Shown one piece after another: positions 50,877-59,416 of a stretch of 60,983 bases of DNA (positions are counted from its first letter, which is position 1; every line of letters starts with the position of its first letter). The notes beneath the pieces were generated by a model that was not told where the DNA came from, ran no database searches, and saw only the letters and a list, made by a program, of their open reading frames with translations. The stretch is from Candidatus Omnitrophota bacterium (lineage in GTDB: Bacteria; Omnitrophota; Gorgyraeia; Zapsychrales; Zapsychraceae). Where the stretch lies: contig JADFYJ010000016.1 in the NCBI GenBank assembly GCA_015233115.1, forward strand, positions 499 to 61,481. Direction: 5' to 3'. A program made the translations under genes and the position numbers.

Positions 50877-52163
50877 TCATAATTCATTAACAATTCTTTT
50901 GAATTCTTCCCCCCGATGTTCAAAATTATTGAACATATCAAAACTCGCGGTCATCGGACTTAACAAAACACAATCTCCCGGCTGAGCTAATTTCCGGGCG
51001 CAATCGATTGACTGCTTAAAATCCTCTGCCAGAGTCAACGGCACTACATCAGCAAAAGCTTCTTTTATTTTCATCCGGATCGCGCCCATGGCGACCACAT
51101 GTTTGACTTTGCGGCTCACCAAATCACGAAGCGGAGTATAATCCAAATTTTTATCCGACCCGCCGCAAATCATAATAAACGGCTTGGTCATATTTTTAAT
51201 CGCCCATTCCCCGGCTTCAACGGTCGTAGATTTGGAGTCATTAATATAATCAACCCCGTCTAAATTCCTCACCCATTCCAGCCGGTGTGGGATCCCCTTA
51301 AACTCATGAAATACTTCCCGGCACACATCCGGTTTAATATTTAAAATTTGCGCCACTTTCATAACTGCCAATTGATTATCATTCAAAGCCTCATTGGGCG
51401 TAACCGCGTATTTATCATAAAATTCTATTTTCGACGGTAAACGCTGGGCCAGGCCGCGCAGACGGGGAGAATTCCCGCTTAATACCGCGAATTCCTCAGC
51501 CGTATGATTTAAAAATATCTGCGCTTTGGCGTCAAAATATTCATCAATGTCTTTATGCCGGTCTAAATGATTAGGATTAAAATTGAGAATGACCCCAATA
51601 TAGGGCTTAAAACCTTTGAACCCCTCGCTCCCAGGTTTCATCAAAGATTCCATCTGAAACGAACTGACCTCCAACACCACATAATCATTTTTATTCACAT
51701 CTATCGCGTACTCACAAAAAGGCGTTCCCACATTGCCGCACAAACACGCTTTGTATCCGGCTTTTAATAAAACATTTTTAATCAAATTAACCGTCGTGGT
51801 CTTGCCATTACTGCCCGTGACCGCAATCACCGGAATATCGCAAAACTGAAACGCGAATTCAATCTCCCCCAATACCGGAATTTTTTTCTCATGCGCCCAT
51901 TGAACCGGCTGTGCATCATAACGCACTCCGGGGCTGAGCACCACCAAATCCGCATCCTGCACAAATTCTTGAGTATGCCCGCCCCATTCCAGCTCTATCC
52001 CGAAATCTTTAAAAAACTGATGCACATCCGCGCCAAATTTCTCAGGCATGGCTGTTTCAGAAATTTTCACACAAGCCGCGCCAGCTCGCTTAGCCAATTT
52101 AGCAGCAGCCAACCCGCTTTTCTGGGCACCTACAATAACCACTCGTTTATTGATTAAATTCAT
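50877..52163 (-). CDS. murD: UDP-N-acetylmuramoylalanine--D-glutamate ligase
   Basis: 428 residues. The N-terminal Rossmann motif is VVIVGAQKSGLAAAKLAKRA, the ATP loop VIAVTGSNGKTTTVNLIKNV near 112. ILNFNPNHLDRHKDIDEYFD near 192 and YINDSKSTTVEAGEWAIKNM near 308 are typical. It adds D-Glu to UDP-MurNAc-L-Ala. The order mraY-murD-ftsW-murG is canonical. Confidence 0.97.
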   Translation of the reverse strand: MNLINKRVVIVGAQKSGLAAAKLAKRAGAACVKISETAMPEKFGADVHQFFKDFGIELEWGGHTQEFVQDADLVVLSPGVRYDAQPVQWAHEKKIPVLGEIEFAFQFCDIPVIAVTGSNGKTTTVNLIKNVLLKAGYKACLCGNVGTPFCEYAIDVNKNDYVVLEVSSFQMESLMKPGSEGFKGFKPYIGVILNFNPNHLDRHKDIDEYFDAKAQIFLNHTAEEFAVLSGNSPRLRGLAQRLPSKIEFYDKYAVTPNEALNDNQLAVMKVAQILNIKPDVCREVFHEFKGIPHRLEWVRNLDGVDYINDSKSTTVEAGEWAIKNMTKPFIMICGGSDKNLDYTPLRDLVSRKVKHVVAMGAIRMKIKEAFADVVPLTLAEDFKQSIDCARKLAQPGDCVLLSPMTASFDMFNNFEHRGEEFKRIVNEL

Positions 52164-52177
52164 AAGTTAATCCTGAT

Positions 52178-52272
52178 AGTATGTGGTTCGTAGTATGTCG
52201 TATGTAGTAAAACAACAAAACGAATAATTCGCATTTTGCCACATACTACATGCCACATACCACGTACTGCTT
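52178..52272. repeat. Inverted CATACTACATACC word repeat
   Basis: The left part reads AGTATGTGGTTCGTAGTATG and TCGTATGTAGT (52178-52210); the right part CCACATACTACATGCCACAT and ACCACGTACTGC (52240-52271), reverse-complement words around an AT-rich loop. Similar words occur at 31850-31880. It lies between mraY and murD. Confidence 0.6.
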
Positions 52273-52277
52273 TAAAG

Positions 52278-53363
52278 TTATCTAATTTTCAAAGTAGTCA
52301 AAGCTACAAGTGCAAAAATTACCGCTAAAATCCAAAACCTCACAATAATTTTCGATTCTTTCCACCCGCTTAATTGCAAATGATGATGAAACGGCGCCAT
52401 TTTGAAAATTCTTTTGCCGGTCATTTTAAACGACGCCACCTGCAAAATAACGGACAATGCTTCCAATACAAAAACTCCGCCCATGATCGGCAGTAATAAT
52501 TCTTTTTTAATAAACACCGCAATCACACCCAATGTTCCGCCTAAAGCCAATGAACCCACATCCCCCATAAACACATTCGCCGGATGGCAATTAAACCACA
52601 AAAATCCTAAGCTCGCGCCCGCAATCGCGGCGCAAAAAACTGTCAATTCCCCAGTACCCGGAATATATGGTAAAAGCAAATAGTTAGAAAACAAAGCGTG
52701 GCCAGTGATATAGCATAAAACGGCTAACGTCAAACTGGTGAACAACACGCACCCGATCGCCAAACCATCCAGCCCATCGGTAAAATTGACCGCGTTGCTC
52801 GTTCCGATAATAACCACCGCCGCGAAAATAATATAACCCCACCCTATATTCACCGCGATCTTGGTAAACGGAAACGTAATGTCAGCCGGAATGAACGGAC
52901 TAAAATACACATATGATCCTAAAAAACAACCTAAAAGCACCTGCCACATAAATTTCGTGCGCATGGATAACCCGCGGTGCTTGCCAATCCCTTTTAATTT
53001 CACATAATCATCAATCCCGCCTAAAATTCCTAAATATAAACATGTAAACGTCGTAAAAAGAATATAGCAATTCGTCATGTCTCCCCATAACAGCACAGAG
53101 ATTAAAATGCTAATGACAATAAAAATACCGCCCATCGTGGGCGTGCCTTCTTTAACTACCTGAAATTTATCCAAACCCGGAGCATCATTGCGTTTAGCGA
53201 TCTCTTGAACCCGAAGCGCATTCAGCCATTTGATAAACATCGGGCCAAAAATCAAACAAAATAAAAAAGTTGTAATTCCAGCCATCCCGGCGCGGAACGT
53301 AATATAACGAAATATGTTAAATCCGAAGAAAAATTCTTTAAATTGACTTAAATAAAAAAACAT
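52278..53363 (-). CDS. mraY: Phospho-N-acetylmuramoyl-pentapeptide transferase
   Basis: 361 residues with about ten membrane helices. VKEGTPTMGGIFIVISILIS near 70, LGGIDDYVKLKGIGKHRGLS near 115 (Asp-Asp motif), NAVNFTDGLDGLAIG near 190 and NCHPANVFMGDVGSLALGGT near 258 with MAPFHHHLQLSGWKESKI near 320 are all diagnostic. It makes lipid I at the cytoplasmic face. Confidence 0.97.
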   Translation of the reverse strand: MFFYLSQFKEFFFGFNIFRYITFRAGMAGITTFLFCLIFGPMFIKWLNALRVQEIAKRNDAPGLDKFQVVKEGTPTMGGIFIVISILISVLLWGDMTNCYILFTTFTCLYLGILGGIDDYVKLKGIGKHRGLSMRTKFMWQVLLGCFLGSYVYFSPFIPADITFPFTKIAVNIGWGYIIFAAVVIIGTSNAVNFTDGLDGLAIGCVLFTSLTLAVLCYITGHALFSNYLLLPYIPGTGELTVFCAAIAGASLGFLWFNCHPANVFMGDVGSLALGGTLGVIAVFIKKELLLPIMGGVFVLEALSVILQVASFKMTGKRIFKMAPFHHHLQLSGWKESKIIVRFWILAVIFALVALTTLKIR

Positions 53364-53372
53364 GGCTCTGTT

Positions 53373-54737
53373 CTATAATGTTTTAAAATATTGTTTTAAG
53401 AAATCCACCACGCGTTCCATTTTCATGCCGCGTGAACCCTTCACCAACACGACGGCATTTGATTTCGCGCATAATAATTTCAACCGTGCTTCGATTTGTT
53501 GGAGTGTCTGGCAAATATAAACTTTTTTTGAATTCAACTTCTTTACAGCCTGGCCAATGAAAGCCGCCCCTTCACCTAAAGTGACGACCGCGTCAATATC
53601 CGTCTCATTAATCGCTTCACCAACCGAACGGTGCTGCTCCGCGCTGCCTTCCCCTAACTCCAGCATGTCCCCGCACACCATGATCTTTTTTAACCCCGCG
53701 GGCCATTGTCCTAATGTGGCAACAGCACTGCGATAAGATACGGGATTGGCATTATACGTATCATCAATCACCATACTCTTGTTTATAGCATAAAAATTCT
53801 GCCGTCCGTCAGGATTCTTAAATTTTTTTAGTCCGTTCTGAATCGCGTCATCCGGCACTTTCAACAATTTTCCGCACACCAAAGCCGCTAAGGCGTTATA
53901 AACGTTGTGAATCACCGGATCATTCAGAATAAATTTTTTATTTTGGACCGTAAAAGAAATATTTTCTTGCTGTTGAATGTGTTCCGCCTGATAATCGCTT
54001 TTTTGTGCCACGGAATAGCTCACTCGAGAAAAATGATATTTGTCTGAAGCCAATTTCCGTAAAAATTTATTATCCGCGTTATAGACGACCACACCGTTTG
54101 ACCGCATAAATTTAACCATCTGACTTTTTTCCCGGAACACGCCGAGTTCGCTGCCCAAGCCTTCCAAATGAGATTCTCCAATCGCGGTAAAAACACATAT
54201 TGTGGGCGCTGCTATCCGCGCTAAACCCGCGATCTCTCCTTTATGGTTAGTCCCCAGCTCTAATATAAGGACGCGGTATTCTTTCCGTAATTTCAAAATG
54301 GTCAAAGGCACGCCAAATTGATTATTAAAACTTTTCGCGCTCTTTAACGCCTGATACCGCGTTGATAAAACCTCCGCGATCATATCTTTCGTCGTAGTTT
54401 TCCCCACGCTCCCTGTAACCGCGATCACTGGAATATCAAATTTACTCCGGTAATAACGGGCTAAATCGCCGAGAGCTTGAGTCGTATCTTTCACTTTAAT
54501 GACCACAATCTTACGCGGACATACCACATCCTCAGACACCAGCATGACAGACACACCTTTTTGCGCCACTTCATTAACAAACGCATGCCCGTCGAATTTC
54601 TCCCCTTTAATCGCGATAAATAATTCACCAGGTTGAACAGTTCGTGAATCCGTCGATACCCCCGCCACCAAGCCGGTCTTTACCTCACTGATCACTTGAC
54701 CATTAACCGCTTTAATAATTTCTCTAATTGTTAACAT
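53373..54737 (-). CDS. murF: UDP-N-acetylmuramoyl-tripeptide--D-alanyl-D-alanine ligase
   Basis: 454 residues. VIAVTGSVGKTTTKDMIAEV near 104 is the ATP loop; LILELGTNHKGEIAGLARIA near 155 and MVIDDTYNANPVSYRSAVAT near 318 are typical. It adds D-Ala-D-Ala to UDP-MurNAc-tripeptide. It lies 44 bases after the inserted Abi gene instead of directly after murE. Confidence 0.97.
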   Translation of the reverse strand: MLTIREIIKAVNGQVISEVKTGLVAGVSTDSRTVQPGELFIAIKGEKFDGHAFVNEVAQKGVSVMLVSEDVVCPRKIVVIKVKDTTQALGDLARYYRSKFDIPVIAVTGSVGKTTTKDMIAEVLSTRYQALKSAKSFNNQFGVPLTILKLRKEYRVLILELGTNHKGEIAGLARIAAPTICVFTAIGESHLEGLGSELGVFREKSQMVKFMRSNGVVVYNADNKFLRKLASDKYHFSRVSYSVAQKSDYQAEHIQQQENISFTVQNKKFILNDPVIHNVYNALAALVCGKLLKVPDDAIQNGLKKFKNPDGRQNFYAINKSMVIDDTYNANPVSYRSAVATLGQWPAGLKKIMVCGDMLELGEGSAEQHRSVGEAINETDIDAVVTLGEGAAFIGQAVKKLNSKKVYICQTLQQIEARLKLLCAKSNAVVLVKGSRGMKMERVVDFLKQYFKTL

Positions 54738-54781
54738 ACCAACCCAATCTTAAATTAAATTTGAATTTATTAATAAAAAAA

Positions 54782-55678
54782 TCATTTTCCACTTTTCCAC
54801 AATGGCGACTCTTTCCAGTTATTTAAAAATCCCATAACCTCATAAAAGTTAGGAATAGCAACAGGTTGACTTAATAATGAATTCACCTCAAAATGCCACT
54901 CATCCCTAATCCGTTGTTCTATAGGTAATTTGGATAAAAAATTGTTAACCGCGAAAACAACTGACCCCACACGCTTTGTATTTATATCATGCCACCCATC
55001 ATGTTTAGGAACAACCATAGCAATGGCTAGTTCCCTATTCCATATTCTGCTATGATGCGCGCAAATATTACGGATATAAGTAAAAGTATGAAGCCACGAG
55101 GATACAACGGTAGAATGGTACCCGATAATTTGAGCTAAAGCGATCTGATCATCCCGAAGCAGATTGTGGTAAAGCTGAGATAAAGACCCAAACGACATAA
55201 CTTCAACGGCCATCCATAAAGGCAAATGCGGAAATTCTTCATATTTATTCTTATAATGATCAATAAATGTTTCTTTCGACCGGACAGTCTCGTCATGAAT
55301 CTTGGTAATCCATTCCGCGTGCTTGGATTTATCAAAAAAAATTTTAGCGTCCTCGTGAACAAAAGCCCCATATTTACGCGCCAAATAATACGAAATAGTC
55401 GAACGCACAGAAATTTCAATAACTTCGAGAGCTTCGTCAATCAAAAAACGTAACCGGCGATCAAATTCGTAAAGTTGTTGTATTCGTTCAAATGTAACGC
55501 CAGAATGGAATTGGTGACGTTTCAATTCAAAAGGCAGACAATACGCGCTGAAACGATAATAACTAACCTGACTCAAAAATTTCTCAGACTTTGACGGATT
55601 GGCAATTATAAGGCCGCGGCTGGCAAGTAGATTTATTTGTTTATCATACGAAAGAGGGGGCTTGTTATATTTTTCCAT
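54782..55678 (-). CDS. Abi_2 (AbiD/AbiF) family abortive-infection protein
   Basis: 298 residues. The N-terminus has the family pattern PLSYDKQINLLASRGLII and YYRFSAYCLPFE near 45. QLYEFDRRLRFLIDEALEVI near 85 and VRSTISYYLARKYG near 110 follow. The HEPN ribonuclease motif RX4H is in FTYIRNICAHHSRIWNREL near 205. Proteins of this family block phage growth and probably cut RNA. It interrupts murE-murF. The start has an AAGGGAG ribosome-binding site. A structured RNA lies just upstream, resembling the noncoding RNAs reported with AbiF proteins. Confidence 0.92.
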   Translation of the reverse strand: MEKYNKPPLSYDKQINLLASRGLIIANPSKSEKFLSQVSYYRFSAYCLPFELKRHQFHSGVTFERIQQLYEFDRRLRFLIDEALEVIEISVRSTISYYLARKYGAFVHEDAKIFFDKSKHAEWITKIHDETVRSKETFIDHYKNKYEEFPHLPLWMAVEVMSFGSLSQLYHNLLRDDQIALAQIIGYHSTVVSSWLHTFTYIRNICAHHSRIWNRELAIAMVVPKHDGWHDINTKRVGSVVFAVNNFLSKLPIEQRIRDEWHFEVNSLLSQPVAIPNFYEVMGFLNNWKESPLWKSGK

Positions 55679-55691
55679 AACACTCCCTTAA

Positions 55692-55749
55692 GAAAAGAAA
55701 AACCCGCCCAAAATGCGCACTAAGCCGAAGCTCAGGAGGCGTGGCGGGT
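55692..55749 (-). terminator. Rho-independent terminator between ncRNA and Abi gene
   Basis: The 7-bp ACCCGCC/GGCGGGT stem closes the RNA structure and is followed by TTTTTCTTTTCTT on the transcript. Transcripts from both the RNA promoter and the upstream cell-wall operon must pass it to reach Abi and murF. Confidence 0.75.
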
Positions 55750-55754
55750 ATGTT
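55692..55754 (-). ncRNA. Structured RNA upstream of the Abi gene, ending in a terminator
   Basis: About 63 nt on the minus strand, from a predicted start near 55754 to the U-tract ending near 55692. Outer stem ACCCGCC (55743-55749) with GGCGGGT (55702-55708); inner stem CTGAGC (55730-55735) with GCTTAG (55720-55725), capped by a TTCG tetraloop. Unpaired GCGCAT and ACGCCTC segments could form a further tertiary contact. The GC-rich outer stem is followed by TTTTTCTTTT, a rho-independent terminator, and 14 bases later by the Abi ATG. This fits an RNA antitoxin or regulator of the Abi protein (inference). Confidence 0.75.
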
Positions 55755-55760
55755 GATCAT

Positions 55761-55789
55761 AATATACCCGATCTTGTTAAAGAAGGCAA
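55761..55789 (-). promoter_or_regulatory. Promoter of the Abi-associated RNA
   Basis: -35 TTGCCT at 55784-55789 and -10 TATATT at 55761-55766 with an exact 17-base spacer. Transcription would begin about 55754, only five bases from the outer stem of the RNA. It lies in the 128-base gap between murE and the Abi gene. Confidence 0.7.
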
Positions 55790-55806
55790 CCTCTTTTATT
55801 TTTCTT

Positions 55807-57264
55807 TTAACCATTTTTCAGAATTTCCCTTACGACCAACCGTTCATCATAATCAATCGTCTTATCTCTAAATATCTGATACGTTTCATGACCTTTGCCG
55901 GCCAAGAGAACAATATCCCCCTTTTTCGCTGACCCTAAAGCTTTTCGTATCGCTTCAGTACGATCAACTTCAATCATAAAATTTTCTTTCGCAAAACCTT
56001 TCACCACTTCATCAATAATTTGCCGTGGTTCTTCACTGCGCGGATTATCTGAAGTCACAACACAAATATCCGCCAATTCTCCGGCGATTTTTGCCATTTT
56101 AGGGCGTTTGATTTTATCCCGGTCTCCGCCGCAGCCAAAAACCAGAATAATTTTTCCATGAGGTAAACGGCGGACGGATTCCAGCACATTTTTTAACGCG
56201 TCGTCCGTGTGAGCGTAATCAATAAAAATCAAATAATCTGTCCCGCATTCTACCTTTTCCAGCCGGCCCTTAACCAGATCACATTTCAAAATACCCTGCT
56301 GTATAAATTTTGGATCAATATTTTCATTGAGCGCGGCTGACGCGGCTGCCAGAATATTATAAATATTATGTTTCCCAATTAAACGTGTTTCAAGCGGAAA
56401 AGTCCCTCGAGAATGAGCAAGATTAAACTTGGATCCGGACGCGTCCATTTGAATATCAACCGCCATCACTTCCGCCTTATGATCAATGGCATATCCCATA
56501 ACTTTGGCTTGAGTCATACGGCCTAACCGTTCGCCCATCTTATCATCCATATTAATAACCGCGAATGATTTGGGGTGCAAGTGTGTAAAGAGCTTTGATT
56601 TTGCCAAAAAATATTCTTCTTCCGTCTTGTGATAATCCATATGATCCTGCGTCAAATTCGTAAACAACGCTTGACGAAAATCGATCAGATCGACGCGTCC
56701 TTGGGCCAATCCATGAGACGAAACTTCCATGGCGCAATATTTCATCCTGTGATCGCGCATGAGAGCAACATATTTTTGAATATCCACCAGCCCCGGTGTA
56801 GTATTTTTTGCCTCAATCACATCATCGCCGATCACATGCTGAATCGTCCCCATAATCCCACAAGGCTGTCCTGCTTCCTGAAAAATTGACCGCAATAAAT
56901 ATGTGATGGTCGTTTTGCCATTGGTTCCGGTAATCCCTAAACAGCACACTTGGCCTGACGGATGGCCGTAAAATCTGTCTACAGCCTGGCGCAAAATTTG
57001 CCCGGGATTTGACACATGAACATACAAAATGCCGTCTTCAACCCGATACCCGGCAATCCCATTCTGAACCACAGTTTTGGCGCCGCGGAGCACCGCATCT
57101 TTAATAAATTGTTCCCCGTTCTTCACGCTCCCTTCCACCGCAAAAAATAAACAATCCGTCTCTGCCAGCCGCGAATCACAGACCACCACAGAAATTTCCC
57201 GCGCCCCCAAATCATGAGGCAATTGACAGGTAATTTCTGCTGGTAATATTTTTTTTAATTTCAT
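55807..57264 (-). CDS. murE: UDP-N-acetylmuramoyl-tripeptide synthetase, meso-DAP type
   Basis: 485 residues from the ATG at 57264; an upstream ATG at 57288 lies inside ftsI. CLGITGTNGKTTITYLLRSI near 105 is the ATP loop, ALFTNLTQDHMDYHKTEEEY near 205 the carbamylated-lysine region, and VVTSDNPRSEEPRQIIDEVV near 400 carries DNPR, which selects meso-diaminopimelate rather than lysine. It supports a Gram-negative-type wall. Downstream the operon is interrupted by the RNA-Abi module. Confidence 0.96.
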   Translation of the reverse strand: MKLKKILPAEITCQLPHDLGAREISVVVCDSRLAETDCLFFAVEGSVKNGEQFIKDAVLRGAKTVVQNGIAGYRVEDGILYVHVSNPGQILRQAVDRFYGHPSGQVCCLGITGTNGKTTITYLLRSIFQEAGQPCGIMGTIQHVIGDDVIEAKNTTPGLVDIQKYVALMRDHRMKYCAMEVSSHGLAQGRVDLIDFRQALFTNLTQDHMDYHKTEEEYFLAKSKLFTHLHPKSFAVINMDDKMGERLGRMTQAKVMGYAIDHKAEVMAVDIQMDASGSKFNLAHSRGTFPLETRLIGKHNIYNILAAASAALNENIDPKFIQQGILKCDLVKGRLEKVECGTDYLIFIDYAHTDDALKNVLESVRRLPHGKIILVFGCGGDRDKIKRPKMAKIAGELADICVVTSDNPRSEEPRQIIDEVVKGFAKENFMIEVDRTEAIRKALGSAKKGDIVLLAGKGHETYQIFRDKTIDYDERLVVREILKNG

Positions 57265-57265
57265 G

Positions 57266-59008
57266 TTAATCTTTAAATTTTGGTTCATTTTTCGTTTCGT
57301 CCGGGCTTGTGGCGATTACTTTACCTTGCCATTCGCCCTTCGCCTGCAAATATCTTAATGAATCTTCGACTATTCTTTGAAATACTGGCGCGCTGACTGT
57401 ACCGCCGTAATAACTCGGATGCGGCTCATCATATACCACAATGCAGGCCAAAAGCGGGTTATCCGCCGGGGCAAAACCCATAAACGTCGCATAAAATTTA
57501 CTGTGCGTATACTGGCCGTTTTCTACTTTTTGAGCGGTTCCAGTTTTTCCAGCAACTCGAATACCTTTGATCTTCGCTTTTGTCGCAGTACCACGCTCCA
57601 CAACTCCGACCAAAATTTCCGTCATCCGGCGGGCAATATCCACGCCGATCACGCGCTCTTCCGCTTGCGGTTCAAATGATTTAATAACTTTATTGTCCGC
57701 ATCCCGTATAGCCTTGACGACGAACGGTTTCATATAAACACCATCATTTCCTATTGAAGCGATTGCGGATACCAATTGCAAAGGCGTCACAGTGACTTCT
57801 TGCCCAATCGGGATCGCGCCTATAGAAGTTTTAGACCATAAACGGGGCGGCTTCACCATCCCGCGTACCTCCCCTTTTAGATCGATTCCCGTCGCTCTCC
57901 CAAACCGGAATTTCTGTATATATTCATAAACTTTATCTGGTCCGACCTTTTGAGCAATCTTGGTGACACCAATGTTGCTGGACACTTCAATGACTTGTTG
58001 AAAAGTTATAATTCCCGACGGGTGATGATCATGCAAAATGTGATTCCCTACTTTGTACTGACCATTTTCACAATTTATTTTATCCGTTTCCGTGAACACT
58101 CCTTCAGACAAGGCCGCTGACGCGGTTACGATTTTAAAAACCGAGCCTGGTTCATACGTAAAACTGATCGCCCGATCCGTCCGGCTGGCTACGTCGCTTT
58201 GGGCATACGCGGAAAGGTCATAAGTCGGCCGGTTGGCTAATGCCAGAATTTCTCCGGTTCTCACATTCATCACAATAGCTGATCCGCCTTTGGCATTGTT
58301 TTTGCGATAACCTTCTTCCAAGGCTTTTTCAGCAATATATTGGATTGTCTCGTCGATGGTTAACTCAATGGAATTTCCATTTTTAGGCACTAAATATTCA
58401 TCGTCAATCTGCAGTTCTCTCAAACGGGCATCCCGCAAAACATTCATCCAGCCCGCAGTCCCTTTCAACTCATTGTTAAATTGTAATTCCACCCCTTCCA
58501 TCCCCTGGTTATCCACACTCGCAAAGCCAAGGATGTGAGACGCTAAATACGCGTTAGGATAAAACCGTTTCGATTCTTTTCGAAATCCGATGCCATGGAT
58601 TTTAAGCGCTTTAATCTTTTCTGTTACATCCCAATCCATCTTCCGTTTTAACCATATAAAATAACGGCTCTTGGCTAAATGATCATCGATGTATTCTGTC
58701 GACTCACCCATCAAACCCGGAAGCTCTGCCCTGGCCCGGACTTTATCAGCTTCTTTCATCTGCCGGGTATTGGCGAAGACGGAATAAACAGTCGTATTGA
58801 ATGCTAAGGGACGGAGATTTCGATCATAAACAGTGCCGCGGATAGGCTCCAAATCAACCATATGACGCTGTTGCCGGTCAGCCATTTCCGTAAGGTAAGA
58901 TGAACTAAAAGCATAGAGGAGAATGAGGCGGATGGCAAAATAAATGAACAGGCTGATTAAGCCTAAGAAAATAACGCCAAACCTTATGACATATCTTTGA
59001 TTATGCAC
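57266..59008 (-). CDS. ftsI: Penicillin-binding protein, FtsI-type transpeptidase
   Basis: 580 residues, from a GTG at 59008. One N-terminal membrane helix (FGVIFLGLISLFIYFAIRLI) and a dimerisation domain (RGTVYDRNLRPLAFNTTVY near 54) precede the transpeptidase with SxxK in YEPGSVFKIVTASAAL near 290, SxN in VIEVSSNIGVTKIAQ near 342 and KTGT in VAGKTGTAQKVENGQ near 485. It crosslinks septal peptidoglycan with FtsW. No PASTA domains. Confidence 0.96.
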   Translation of the reverse strand: MHNQRYVIRFGVIFLGLISLFIYFAIRLILLYAFSSSYLTEMADRQQRHMVDLEPIRGTVYDRNLRPLAFNTTVYSVFANTRQMKEADKVRARAELPGLMGESTEYIDDHLAKSRYFIWLKRKMDWDVTEKIKALKIHGIGFRKESKRFYPNAYLASHILGFASVDNQGMEGVELQFNNELKGTAGWMNVLRDARLRELQIDDEYLVPKNGNSIELTIDETIQYIAEKALEEGYRKNNAKGGSAIVMNVRTGEILALANRPTYDLSAYAQSDVASRTDRAISFTYEPGSVFKIVTASAALSEGVFTETDKINCENGQYKVGNHILHDHHPSGIITFQQVIEVSSNIGVTKIAQKVGPDKVYEYIQKFRFGRATGIDLKGEVRGMVKPPRLWSKTSIGAIPIGQEVTVTPLQLVSAIASIGNDGVYMKPFVVKAIRDADNKVIKSFEPQAEERVIGVDIARRMTEILVGVVERGTATKAKIKGIRVAGKTGTAQKVENGQYTHSKFYATFMGFAPADNPLLACIVVYDEPHPSYYGGTVSAPVFQRIVEDSLRYLQAKGEWQGKVIATSPDETKNEPKFKD

Positions 59009-59056
59009 GGTGAAACGATTCTTAAGCGAATAGAAAAGTTAGAGGTTAGATTAAAA

Positions 59057-59416
59057 TTATTTCTTAATACCATTATTCAGCATACTTAAAAGTGAACCCG
59101 CCAGGTCTTTTTTTTCCGGGGCAGCAGGTTCCGCCGCGGTTGCCACTGGCACGCTGGAAACAGTAATCACATTGGCCTGATCAACAAATTTCATATCCGA
59201 TTTATCAGCAAAAATTTTATCGCCGATATAATTGGCGGATTTTAAATGCAGAATCGCGTAACGCATGTTGCCGTTAGTTTCTGATAATTCTTTGATGCGC
59301 TGGTCTTGTCTCTCTTGAATATAAGCGTTGTCAATGATGCTCATCTGCATATGAATGTAGATTAACGCTAAAAACGTCAGAAATCCAACCCATTTGACGA
59401 ATTTAAATAAATTCAT
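59057..59416 (-). CDS. ftsL: FtsL-like divisome protein
   Basis: 119 residues. A membrane helix near 8-22 (WVGFLTFLALIYIHMQM) is followed by a short helical region (QERQDQRIKELSETNGNMRY) expected to form the coiled coil with FtsB. The sequence is poorly conserved, and the identification rests on topology and its place between rsmH and ftsI. Its ATG overlaps the rsmH stop (TAATG). Confidence 0.75.
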   Translation of the reverse strand: MNLFKFVKWVGFLTFLALIYIHMQMSIIDNAYIQERQDQRIKELSETNGNMRYAILHLKSANYIGDKIFADKSDMKFVDQANVITVSSVPVATAAEPAAPEKKDLAGSLLSMLNNGIKK

